7,472 nt of DNA from Candidatus Treponema excrementipullorum (GTDB lineage Bacteria; Spirochaetota; Spirochaetia; Treponematales; Treponemataceae). The stretch covers positions 1-7,472 of the forward strand of contig JAHLFV010000017.1 of the NCBI GenBank assembly GCA_018883625.1. The letters run 5' to 3'. This document shows positions 1-6,500 of the stretch, one piece after another. The notes under the pieces were generated by a model. That model was not told the origin of the DNA. It was given only the letters and a program-made list of their open reading frames with translations, and ran no database searches. The position numbers and the translations under genes are program-made. How positions within the stretch are numbered: the first letter of the stretch is position 1; each line of letters opens with the position of its first letter.

Positions 1-87
1 TAGTTTTTTGTAGCCACAAGTACCTTGTTTGTATTTTCCTACAACAAGCAACTTGAAGTCAATGCTGTACTTTTGATTATTCCCCAT
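1..87 (-). CDS. IS3-family transposase OrfA, N-terminal 29 codons (partial, runs off the left edge)
   Basis: Reading the minus strand from the ATG at 87-85 gives 29 open codons to the window edge. They start MGNNQKYSIDFKLLVVGKY and go on with a G-rich, Lys-rich stretch. This resembles the start of OrfA proteins of IS3/IS150-type elements, which open with a helix-turn-helix domain (K-Y-S-x-E/D-F-K-L-x-V-V) that binds the terminal repeats. A GGAGGT ribosome binding site lies at 101-96, 8 nt before the ATG. A terminal-repeat-like sequence lies just outside it (107-131), as expected for the OrfA end of such an element. OrfB with the DDE catalytic core would lie beyond position 1 and cannot be checked, so it is unknown whether the element is intact. 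The family call rests on only 29 residues plus the terminus. Confidence 0.65.
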   Translation of the reverse strand, partial: MGNNQKYSIDFKLLVVGKYKQGTCGYKKL

Positions 88-106
88 ATTTTTACACCTC
101 CGTGGG

Positions 107-131
107 TGTCCTAATTTATGGGGTCAGTTCA
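107..131 (-). mobile_element. Terminal inverted repeat of an IS3/IS150-type insertion sequence
   Basis: Read inward from 131 on the minus strand, the sequence begins TGAACTGACCCCATAAATTA and continues GGACA. This is the TG-starting, GACCCC-containing type of end that I associate with IS3-family elements. It lies about 20 bp outside the OrfA start codon. The outer boundary at 131 is chosen because IS3 ends begin with TG. The partner end and the short target duplication lie outside the window. Confidence 0.6.
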
Positions 132-267
132 ACAAGAAATGTCAAATTGATAGTAAATCTTCAAAATAGATAAAATAATACTTATTCAAAGTCCCTCAAA
201 ACCTCTGTGGCTTTTATTTTTTCTTTGAAGATTCCCCTTTTTTCTTGCATATTTGCGGTTTTAAAAC

Positions 268-296
268 TTGACGGCAGACTTCCCAGGGTATAGGGT
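268..296 (+). promoter_or_regulatory. Candidate promoter for the beta-barrel protein gene
   Basis: TTGACG at 268-273 (five of six matches to the -35 consensus) is followed after 17 bp by TAGGGT at 291-296, a weak -10 match. It lies about 33 bp upstream of the start codon. The -35 box is good and the -10 box is poor, so the exact start site is uncertain. Confidence 0.35.
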
Positions 297-316
297 GATT
301 ATACACTGATTATGTC

Positions 317-322
317 AGGAGG
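317..322 (+). promoter_or_regulatory. Ribosome binding site AGGAGG
   Basis: A full AGGAGG lies 6 nt before the ATG at 329. It fixes the start of the beta-barrel protein and implies efficient translation. Confidence 0.8.
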
Positions 323-328
323 TCTTAT

Positions 329-1048
329 ATGAAAAAAATAGTATTGGTTTTAACAACAGCTTTATTGTTTGTTTCTCTAGCTTCTGCACAGATCACTATA
401 GGTGCCAAGGGTATTTTTACCTTGAACGCAGGAACAAAGGAAGCAGAAGATTTTCAAAATTTAAAAAATGATATCTCAACTGTAGTAGAACTCGTTGGAG
501 CATCTTTCGATTCTCAACTCGTAGTTGGAGGAGGCGGTGGTCTTTTTGTCCGCTACAATATGCCTTTTCTGTCATCTTTAGGTATTCAGACCGGTTTGGA
601 TGTGTTGGCAAACAATGGTTACAAAGTAGAAGCGGCAAAAACAATTAGCGAAAAAACATACAGTGCATCCATATCAGCCACTTATACATCCCTTGAACTG
701 CCTATTCTTGTTACCTATGATATAGGACTGGGTCCCGTAACCCTTACTTTACTACTGGGACCGAATATTTCTTTCCCAATTAACAAAATGAAAATAACAA
801 CTTCAAGTAGTATCATTACTGATAGATCTGGAACAAACGAGTGGAATATAGCCAACAAGGCTATTTTCGGTATTACCGGTGGCGCTGCCGTGGCACTTCG
901 CCTTGGCCCCGGCTCCTTGGTAACAGATATCCGCTACATCAATGACTTTACCCCGGTAAAAGCAGGAGAAAAAGACAGCGAAAACCCCATGGATCTTTTT
1001 ACCAGACGGGCTTTGGCACTGTCTTTGGGTTATCAGATACGGTTATAG
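329..1048 (+). CDS. Secreted outer-membrane beta-barrel-like protein
   Basis: The gene encodes 239 residues. Residues 1-20 form a classic signal peptide: KK at the start, a hydrophobic core of about 14 residues, then L-A-S-A before Q21, a good signal peptidase I site. There is no lipobox cysteine. The mature part alternates short amphipathic strands with Gly/Asn/Ser turns, including a GGGGG run followed by LFVRYNMPF near residues 67-80, and ends in RRALALSLGYQIRL, like a closing beta-strand. This is the pattern of small 8-strand barrels of the PorT/OMP_b-brl kind, which are common in Bacteroidetes and Treponema. The likely location is the outer membrane; no substrate or partner can be read from the sequence. 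It has its own RBS and terminator, so it appears monocistronic. The last residue is Leu rather than the aromatic residue usual in proteobacterial porins. The barrel call is by sequence style, not by a specific motif. Confidence 0.75.
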   Translation: MKKIVLVLTTALLFVSLASAQITIGAKGIFTLNAGTKEAEDFQNLKNDISTVVELVGASFDSQLVVGGGGGLFVRYNMPFLSSLGIQTGLDVLANNGYKVEAAKTISEKTYSASISATYTSLELPILVTYDIGLGPVTLTLLLGPNISFPINKMKITTSSSIITDRSGTNEWNIANKAIFGITGGAAVALRLGPGSLVTDIRYINDFTPVKAGEKDSENPMDLFTRRALALSLGYQIRL

Positions 1049-1073
1049 TAAACAATTTTTTACTGTACTTTCA

Positions 1074-1114
1074 AAAAACTCGGCAAGTTTTTGGGTAAAC
1101 TTTGCCGAGTTTTT
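1074..1114. terminator. Strong bidirectional Rho-independent terminator
   Basis: The left arm (1074-1090) has an A-run followed by CTCGGCAAGTTT. It pairs with the right arm (1097-1114, AAAC, then TTTGCCGAG, then TTTTT) across the loop TTGGGT, with one bulged T. The stem starts with an A-tract and ends with a T-tract, so it can work in both directions. It ends the beta-barrel transcript 25 bp after its stop. In the inferred ancestral arrangement it would also have ended the convergent DUF763 transcript. Confidence 0.85.
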
Positions 1115-1168
1115 CGCGTGTTATAACATCTTTCCTACGGTTCTGCCTCCCCACTGTGGGGAGTTTTT
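1101..1168. repeat. 68-bp direct repeat, left copy (duplicated 3' end of the DUF763 gene)
   Basis: This stretch is identical, base for base, to 1903-1970 at an offset of 802 bp. The match breaks at both ends (C1100 against A1902, A1169 against C1971). It begins inside the right arm of the bidirectional terminator and ends at the T-tract of the hairpin at 1147-1163. On the minus strand it carries the last 15 codons and stop of DUF763, so this copy is a detached remnant of that gene's 3' end. Confidence 0.95.
1147..1168 (+). terminator. Rho-independent terminator-like hairpin in the left repeat
   Basis: CTCCCCA and TGGGGAG pair perfectly over the loop CTG and are followed by TTTTT (1164-1168). 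The T-tract is on the plus strand only. It lies downstream of the bidirectional terminator and could back it up for the beta-barrel transcript. Confidence 0.6.
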
Positions 1169-1172
1169 AAAT

Positions 1173-1201
1173 TTGACAGCTACAAAATAACCATGTATAT
1201 T
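1173..1201 (+). promoter_or_regulatory. Near-consensus sigma-70 promoter for the HNH gene
   Basis: A perfect TTGACA (1173-1178) is separated by exactly 17 bp from TATATT (1196-1201, five of six matches). It starts 5 bp inside the left repeat, in the unique DNA of the cassette. Transcription would begin near 1208 and leave a leader of about 97 nt before the ATG at 1305. This is the best promoter match in the window. Confidence 0.75.
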
Positions 1202-1232
1202 ATATATAGTTCAAATCTAATTAATGTCGTCT

Positions 1233-1251
1233 GTACAAGTAACTCTTGTAT
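1233..1251 (+). promoter_or_regulatory. Small hairpin in the leader of the HNH gene
   Basis: GTACAAG (1233-1239) pairs with CTTGTAT (1245-1251) around the loop TAACT, six Watson-Crick pairs plus one G-T. It lies in the predicted untranslated leader between the promoter and the RBS. It could be an operator-like dyad or an RNA fold that tempers expression, or chance. I do not recognise a known riboswitch. Confidence 0.25.
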
Positions 1252-1291
1252 TTCTGGTACTGTAAATAGGCTTTGATAAAAAGTTAAACAT

Positions 1292-1296
1292 GGAGG
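1292..1296 (+). promoter_or_regulatory. Ribosome binding site GGAGG that decides the HNH start
   Basis: GGAGG lies 8 nt before the ATG at 1305. It overlaps the in-frame ATG at 1290, which has no purine-rich RBS of its own. The start at 1305 is therefore preferred over the longer reading. Confidence 0.7.
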
Positions 1297-1304
1297 ATAA
1301 AAGT

Positions 1305-1889
1305 ATGGAAAAAGCTAAATCACCCGAATTGGATAAAGGTTTAGACGCAGTAGTAACAGGCTATAACGGAAGAAAGTATACGCTTTATGAATTAAGAAAT
1401 TCTGCAAATAATTTTAAACTGGATGATCCACAAGAATATCGTGAAATTATAAAGGAAAAATATAAAAAGATTTATAACTGCACAGAAGTAAAAATCCCTG
1501 CTGAAGATTTAAAGGAAATTTACGGTCTTGATGAATCCTTTGTAGAAGAATGGGAAACTGTCCCTGATTGGTTTTTTACAAAATATAATATTGCAGCGTT
1601 ACAATATGAAGTAAGTTCCTTGGGGAGACTTCGAATAGGTGAAAAATATTTAAAACAAGAAGCATATAAGGACGGTTATCTAGTAATAAGCACAGATAAT
1701 CCAAACTGTCCAGAAGCAAAAAATCACAGTGTAGAAATATATAAGTTTATAGCTGCTGCATTTTTAGGTAAATTGCATCATACTGATACTTACAACATTC
1801 ACCACATCGATAATAACGGTTACGATTGTAGACCAGAAAATCTTATTTTGTTAACTCCAGAAGAACATTCAAAGGTTCACGGTTTTTAA
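1305..1889 (+). CDS. NUMOD4-HNH homing-endonuclease-like protein
   Basis: From the ATG at 1305 the product has 194 residues; an in-frame ATG at 1290 would add five. Residues about 82-130 look like a NUMOD4 DNA-binding module: W-x-T-V-P, then Y-E-V-S-S-L-G-R-L-R, then L-K-Q and D-G-Y-L-V-I-S. Residues about 150-194 form an HNH nuclease: a V-E-I-Y-K-F-I-A-A-A-F-L helix, the catalytic pair H166-H167 in IHHID, N179 in RPENL, and H188 in the final EEHSKVH. All the expected catalytic positions are present, so it is probably active and makes site-specific DNA breaks or nicks. The first 80 residues, rich in charged and aromatic residues, match nothing I recognise and may help target choice. Proteins of this kind are typical of phages and of selfish genes beside conserved loci. 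The GC content is much lower than in the neighbouring genes. It is transcribed from its own promoter and ends 13 bp before the right repeat. Confidence 0.85.
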   Translation: MEKAKSPELDKGLDAVVTGYNGRKYTLYELRNSANNFKLDDPQEYREIIKEKYKKIYNCTEVKIPAEDLKEIYGLDESFVEEWETVPDWFFTKYNIAALQYEVSSLGRLRIGEKYLKQEAYKDGYLVISTDNPNCPEAKNHSVEIYKFIAAAFLGKLHHTDTYNIHHIDNNGYDCRPENLILLTPEEHSKVHGF

Positions 1890-1902
1890 CGAACATTAAC
1901 AA

Positions 1903-1970
1903 TTTGCCGAGTTTTTCGCGTGTTATAACATCTTTCCTACGGTTCTGCCTCCCCACTGTGGGGAGTTTTT
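1903..1970. repeat. 68-bp direct repeat, right copy (functional 3' end of DUF763)
   Basis: This copy is identical to 1101-1168. It supplies the last 15 codons (K399 to L413) and stop of the intact DUF763 gene, plus 20 bp beyond the stop. Unlike the left copy, it lacks the left arm of the terminator stem, so the TTTGCCGAG half here has no partner. Confidence 0.95.
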
Positions 1971-3164
1971 CCGTTCCCGTGCCATAGTTGCGTCAAAATC
2001 TGCCAAAGGATCGCAATTTTCTTCTATAAATAGAGCTGTGTTATGTAAACGACGTAAACATTGCACCTTATCGGTATTTCCTAACCGAGATTTTTCTACA
2101 GCATCCTTTAAAATACGAATACTTTCATCGTATACATGTAAAGGTACCGGAAAGGGATGCCCGTCTTTTCCCCCGTGGGCAAAACTGAACCGTGCCGGAT
2201 CCTTAAATCTGGAAGGTGTTCCGTGAACAACTTCGCTTACCAAACACAAGGACTGTACTGTTCTGGGGCCTAAGCCTGGGGTCAGTAACAGAGACTCAAA
2301 ATCTTTTACATCTGATTCGTAGGCGGTGGCAAGGACAGCCCCTAACCGTTTTAAATCCACATCCTCCGCTTTTACTTCATGACGGCAAGGTAAAGACACA
2401 GTTCTTTGATAACCGGCAACCTCCGTTTCGGTATCAAACCGCAATTCCGGTTCTTTGTGGGAAGCAAAAATCAAATTCAACTCTTTTTTCATTGCATCGG
2501 GAGATATTTGTACAATTTCCAACATTTTCTCTTTTGTGGAACGGGCTTCTTTGTCCGTTAAATTCAATATCACTCCCTGATTTTCACCGGTAACTCCGGT
2601 ATGGGGTTCCTCGGTAAAAGACTGCAACCTTTGAGAACACCAGTGATAACGACGGGCTGTCTTGGCAGCAACGTTCATGCCTTGTTGAATAACTGTCCAG
2701 TCCCCTTCGTCGGAAAGAACAAAATTGTGCTGGTACAACTGAAAGCAGTCTTGTACAGCTGTATTATCTGTTTTTGCACATAAACGACTGGCTCGTATCA
2801 AACTGTCTGCATCCAATCCCGTATGGTCTCCCAAGTACCGTAACTCATCGGGAGTTTTTCGGGAATAGGTACCCCGCCCGCCGCACACGCACAACCCAAA
2901 CTCTTTTGCTCTGGGATTGATTCCTCGTTTTAAGGCATACATAACACTGGTGGTAATGCCGGAAGAATGCCAGTCCATACCTAAGACAGCCCCCAAAGAC
3001 TGAAACCACAAAGGATCAGACAATCTGCGAAGTACTTCTTTTTTTCCGTATTCAATGAGAAGAGATTCTACTATCAGCGTTCCCAAATCCCGCATTCTGT
3101 CTGCCAACCATCGGGGAACGGTACCTGTATGCAGCGGTAAATCTGCCCGTCCTGTTCTTTTCAT
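1923..3164 (-). CDS. DUF763 family protein with a helix-hairpin-helix-like motif
   Basis: The protein has 413 residues, a normal length for DUF763. Family hallmarks are visible: the start M-K-R-T-G-x-A-D-L-P-L-H, W64-D/H-S-S-G-I-T-T near residues 65-72, C-G-G-R-G-T-Y-S-R-K-T-P near 94-105, and V-I-Q-Q-G-M-N followed by A-R-R-Y-H-W near 158-175. Residues 295-315 (TPGLGPRTVQSLCLVSEVVHG) read like a helix-hairpin-helix, which suggests DNA contact. The biochemical role of the family is not established to my knowledge, and a link to DNA repair is inference. The start at 3164 has only a weak RBS (TAAGG at 3175-3171). The last 15 codons lie in the right 68-bp repeat, so the gene survived insertion of the HNH cassette. 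It no longer has a hairpin terminator directly after its stop, so its transcript may run antisense into the HNH gene. Confidence 0.88.
   Translation of the reverse strand: MKRTGRADLPLHTGTVPRWLADRMRDLGTLIVESLLIEYGKKEVLRRLSDPLWFQSLGAVLGMDWHSSGITTSVMYALKRGINPRAKEFGLCVCGGRGTYSRKTPDELRYLGDHTGLDADSLIRASRLCAKTDNTAVQDCFQLYQHNFVLSDEGDWTVIQQGMNVAAKTARRYHWCSQRLQSFTEEPHTGVTGENQGVILNLTDKEARSTKEKMLEIVQISPDAMKKELNLIFASHKEPELRFDTETEVAGYQRTVSLPCRHEVKAEDVDLKRLGAVLATAYESDVKDFESLLLTPGLGPRTVQSLCLVSEVVHGTPSRFKDPARFSFAHGGKDGHPFPVPLHVYDESIRILKDAVEKSRLGNTDKVQCLRRLHNTALFIEENCDPLADFDATMARERKNSPQWGGRTVGKML
1949..1970 (+). terminator. Plus-strand terminator hairpin inside the DUF763 coding end
   Basis: CTCCCCA, loop CTG, TGGGGAG (1949-1965), then TTTTT (1966-1970). 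It lies 60 bp after the HNH stop codon and is the obvious end for the HNH transcript. It sits inside the coding sequence of the convergent DUF763 gene (codons for N-S-P-Q-W-G). Read on the DUF763 strand there is no following T-tract, so it should not stop DUF763 transcription. Confidence 0.6.
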
Positions 3165-3480
3165 AAAAAACCTTATGCAATACCGTCAACGTGTCTAAAG
3201 ACATTATTCCACAATACGCAAAGAAAATCTATAAATCAAAATTTGTCCAAACCATGCACTTTTACTGAAAATATTTGATTTTGACGAAGAAGTATAATCT
3301 GTGGTATGTACTACACTGATTCTGCCACACCTTGAAAAATAAGTACATAAACAGCAAAGAAAGCATACTACTCATGTGTTAATCCTTAATTTCTTATAGT
3401 AAATCGGTGCTCAGTGACTCACCACGCTACAGTGTACCACACTTTATTTTATTTTCAAGGAAAAATTATCAAAAGTAAAA
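3165..3480. other. AT-rich intergenic gap without a recognised gene
   Basis: No convincing coding sequence is seen on either strand. The right part holds a perfect TATAAT on the plus strand (3293-3298), without a good -35 box. Two segments, TGTGGTA (3300-3306) and TACCACA (3435-3441), can pair over a distance, with three further G-T pairs inward. A short AGTGT-ACC-ACACT hairpin (3431-3443) is followed by TTATTTTATTTT. Together these could mark a small plus-strand RNA of about 150 nt, but each element is weak. Confidence 0.3.
3211..3239 (-). promoter_or_regulatory. Candidate promoter for the DUF763 gene
   Basis: On the minus strand, TTGATT (3239-3234) and TATTGT (3216-3211) are separated by 17 bp. 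Each matches four of six consensus positions. A start near 3205 would give a leader of about 40 nt. The spacing is right but the boxes are only fair. Confidence 0.35.
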
Positions 3481-3519
3481 ATAAAAAGCTACCCGGAAGT
3501 TTCCAACACCCCGGACAGC
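3481..3519 (-). terminator. Rho-independent terminator after addA
   Basis: On the minus strand, GCTGTCCGG (3519-3511) pairs with CCGGGTAGC (3496-3488), nine pairs including two G-T, over a 14-nt loop. It is followed by TTTTTATTTTTA. It begins 16 bp after the addA stop and should end the addB-addA transcript before DUF763. Confidence 0.8.
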
Positions 3520-3534
3520 CTTTCTTTCAGTGTG

Positions 3535-6500
3535 TTAATTAGAAAGCGCAGCTTTTGAAAGCGTAGCTTTCAAAAGCACTGCTTTCAAATCCACTGCATC
3601 GCATTCTTGGGTGATATCTATGAAGTGCCCGCTTCTCAAATAATACAAAAAACATCGTATTGCCGATTCAGGAACATGCAACAGTATCGCTGCTGCTGCT
3701 CGGTAGGCACTCTGCTGAGGAAAGTATAAAAACGGTTCCTCTTTTTTGTCTGTTTTAAAGTCTACAATATGGTACGTGTTTTCTCCCGTTTTATAAATCA
3801 AGTCCATCGTTCCCTTCAAAACGTATTTGTCGATTTTGTACTTAAAAGGAAACTCTGATTTATACCAAGAAGCTTTTTGTACGTCTTTTCCTGTAGAAGA
3901 CTCAAAAAAACGCTGAGCCAGTTTGCTACAGACTTTTTTCAGCTTCTCTTGATTTTTTGCCGACAGCAATTGTAAGAACCGGGATGGAATTACAGGCTGT
4001 TCACCTTTCAGCATTGCCTCTAAGTACAAGTGAACACAGGTTCCAAGCTCTCCGTAGCCGAACAACAGAGTATCGTCTTTTTGCAAAGTACTCAGGACAA
4101 TTTCATCTATCTCATCCTGCATAGCTTCATGCCCTTTTGGAAAATCTACGGGCAAAGCTGATTCTTTGTTATAGTGCTCCGAGTGAAAAAGGATACCTGT
4201 AGTCCGTTGCCATTCAGAAAAAAGACTGCTGGGATTTCTGTAGTGACTTTCTTCTTGTACCATGGTAACAGGTGTCTTTTGATAAAAAGGCTCCAGCTGT
4301 TGAATAATTTTTTTTCTGTTCTCTTCTTCGTTTTTTCTGCCATGGCGCTGATACTCGGAGTATACGGAACGCCGTGTTTCTGCCGGAATCACTTCCACAT
4401 CAAAGGGAGAATCTTCCGTAACCTGGAGAACCACCTCCTCCTGAGATATCTGGTCCAAATTCGGAATGTATTTATTGAGGAGCCCGTACAAAAGTTTTAT
4501 AAAAGATTTTTCCGTTGTACTGTTTCCCGAAGGTTTTTGCAAAATACCGGTAACATACAGCTCTTTTTCCGCCCGAGTCATCGCTACGTACAAAAGTCTG
4601 CGTAATTCTGCTTCTTGTTGTTTCTCTGCCTCTTGGGCGGCTTGGTCATAAAAGAAATTTGTTTTGGAAGAACCGCTATTCAACAAGGGATGGGAAGGAA
4701 TATTAAAAGTCATTCCGTCTTTTTCACTGTAATATGCTATATCGGGATTTTGGTTTTTAAAACCTTCTCCGCTGCAATAACTTAAAAAGACCAGGGGAAA
4801 CTCTAATCCCTTACTTTTGTGAATAGTCATTATGCGTACCCCTTTTCCACCTTCCAGGGGAATATCCATATCATCCAATCGCTGACTTTCTTCAGCTTGA
4901 CTTCGTAATGATTCCACAAAATTCGTTAAGCCGGCACCTTCTTGTTGTGCTTCTGCAGCCAAAGCAAACAGTTGGTCGTACAATTCTCCGTACTGAAAAA
5001 ACTTACTGTGCCACATGGTTTCATAGCGGTACCCCAGTTCATACCATAACTTTGTTAAAAGTTCCGTCAAAGCCATGGTTCCTGCATGCTCGGCAATTTC
5101 CCAATACATGGTACACCCTTTTTCGTACAATTCCCGTTGGTCACCGTCCAAAAGTTCACTGTCAGCAGGATCAAAGATTTCCTCGCTACCATGGGCAAGC
5201 AATCTTTCCAAAGATTCCGAGGATAAAGCTACAAACGGAGACCGAAGCACAGAACAGTATGCCGTCTGATTTTTAGGATACACTAAAAGAGTCAGAAAAT
5301 GTAATATATCGTTAACGGGCGCATCAGAAAAAAAGCCTACAACAGATTCCGTTACATAAGGAATGCCCATTTGCTTGAGGTAACGTTCGTACAATGACTG
5401 TTTTGTCAGAGTTCTGAACAAAATTGCTATTTCTTCCGGTTTTGCTTTGCCGCTTTCCGTCAACTTTTTGATTTTTTTTGCTACAAAAAATGCTTCGTTT
5501 TCGTCATGGGACAAAGCATCCTCTTCGTCTGATCGAAAATCTTTTGAATACAGGCACACATGGACCCGTTTTTCCCTCTGGGTTCCGGGCTCTCTTGGTT
5601 CTCTTTTACCGGCATACACCTTGGTGTATGTTGCCTGATATTCTTCCGTGGGACTACCTTCCAAGGGAAAAATAGATTCCCCCTGGTTATATGCCTCAGA
5701 AGGCGCCGATGTTTCCCCCTGGAGAGAAGACGGCTCATCCTCTTTGTACACCGGTTCCTGATTATAATTGTAGCCTCCGAAAATACAATTAAAGGCTGCA
5801 ATTAAATCCGGGTGAGATCTGTAGTTATGAGACAACCACAAAGATGCAGAAGTGCCAGTTCCCAGCTCTTGAGAAAGTTTTCTGAAAACGGAAACATCGG
5901 CGCCCCGGAAACGGTAAATCGACTGTTTTTCATCTCCTACAAAAAACAATTTACCTTGTTCCAAGTGATCGGCAGGTACATCTCCCGGCAAACATATATC
6001 TTTTCTTTCGCAAATTGCGTAAAGAATGTCCTTTTGCAGTTTGTTATCATCCTGAAATTCGTCAATCATGACGGCTTTATAAGATTCCTTCTCGCTTTGC
6101 CGAATCTGTATATTGTTTTTTAAAATGTCTTGAGCCAAACAGGCAACATCCCTAAACGTCAAAATTCCTGTAACCCGCTTTTGTTTTACATAATCACTTT
6201 GAAATTTTTCTAACAGAAGGGCCAGCTCTTCCAACAGAGGTTTTCTTTCTATAAAATTTGCCAAGGCTACTAGAGAAGCAAACAACTCCCGCAGTTCTGT
6301 CACAATACTGTGCCAAGGCATAGAAGGTCTTTGTCCTCTTAAACTGACTGTGGCAAGACTGCAACTTTTAACGCAAAAATCTATGGGATTTGAAGAGTCT
6401 GCCTTTTTGAAAGTTTCCAAAGCCGGTCCCAAAGCATTAAAAAAAGCTTTTCCGCTGTTTTTGTTTTCTTCGTAAAGTTCCTGTAAATCAGAGGCACCGT

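Larger units (their letters stand above)
1101..1970 (+). mobile_element. HNH endonuclease cassette, 802-bp unit bounded by 68-bp direct repeats
   Basis: The unit comprises the left repeat (1101-1168), 734 bp of unique DNA and the right repeat (1903-1970). The unique part holds one promoter and one gene, a NUMOD4-HNH endonuclease, with only 13 bp between its stop codon and the right repeat. The gene is AT-rich (69 G+C of 240 bases in four sampled 60-base lines, about 29%, against 65 of 120, about 54%, in two sampled lines of DUF763). That fits transfer from another source. I see no transposase, no recombinase and no clear terminal inverted repeats. The 68-bp duplication is far longer than a transposon target duplication. 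Insertion at the 3' end of a conserved gene, restoring that gene with an imported or duplicated end, resembles how integrative elements use gene 3' ends. The mechanism here is unknown. Confidence 0.75.

Noticed and set aside
156..233. 10-bp inverted repeat AATCTTCAAA / TTTGAAGATT upstream of the beta-barrel gene
   Set aside because: The arms are 58 nt apart in AT-rich DNA with no attached gene or signal; it is probably chance.
417..644. 75-codon minus-strand open frame
   Set aside because: It is antisense to the beta-barrel gene and has no supporting signals.
1290..1304. Upstream ATG as start of the HNH protein
   Set aside because: It has no RBS, and the GGAGG that serves the ATG at 1305 overlaps it.
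1169..1902. Group I intron or IStron carrying the HNH gene
   Set aside because: The non-coding part is about 150 nt, I could not find a group I core, and a splicing element would not leave 68-bp direct repeats. The site is also at the very end of the host gene.
1101..1970. Integron gene cassette with 68-bp attC sites (Treponema species can carry integrons)
   Set aside because: The repeats lack the RYYYAAC and GTTRRRY core sites and the overall imperfect palindrome of attC, and they encode the DUF763 C-terminus.
2216..2593. 125-codon plus-strand open frame
   Set aside because: It is antisense to conserved DUF763 sequence and has no RBS or recognisable domain.
4174..4605. 143-codon plus-strand open frame and other plus-strand frames between 4174 and 6733
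   Set aside because: They lie opposite the conserved addA coding frame and show no recognisable protein features.
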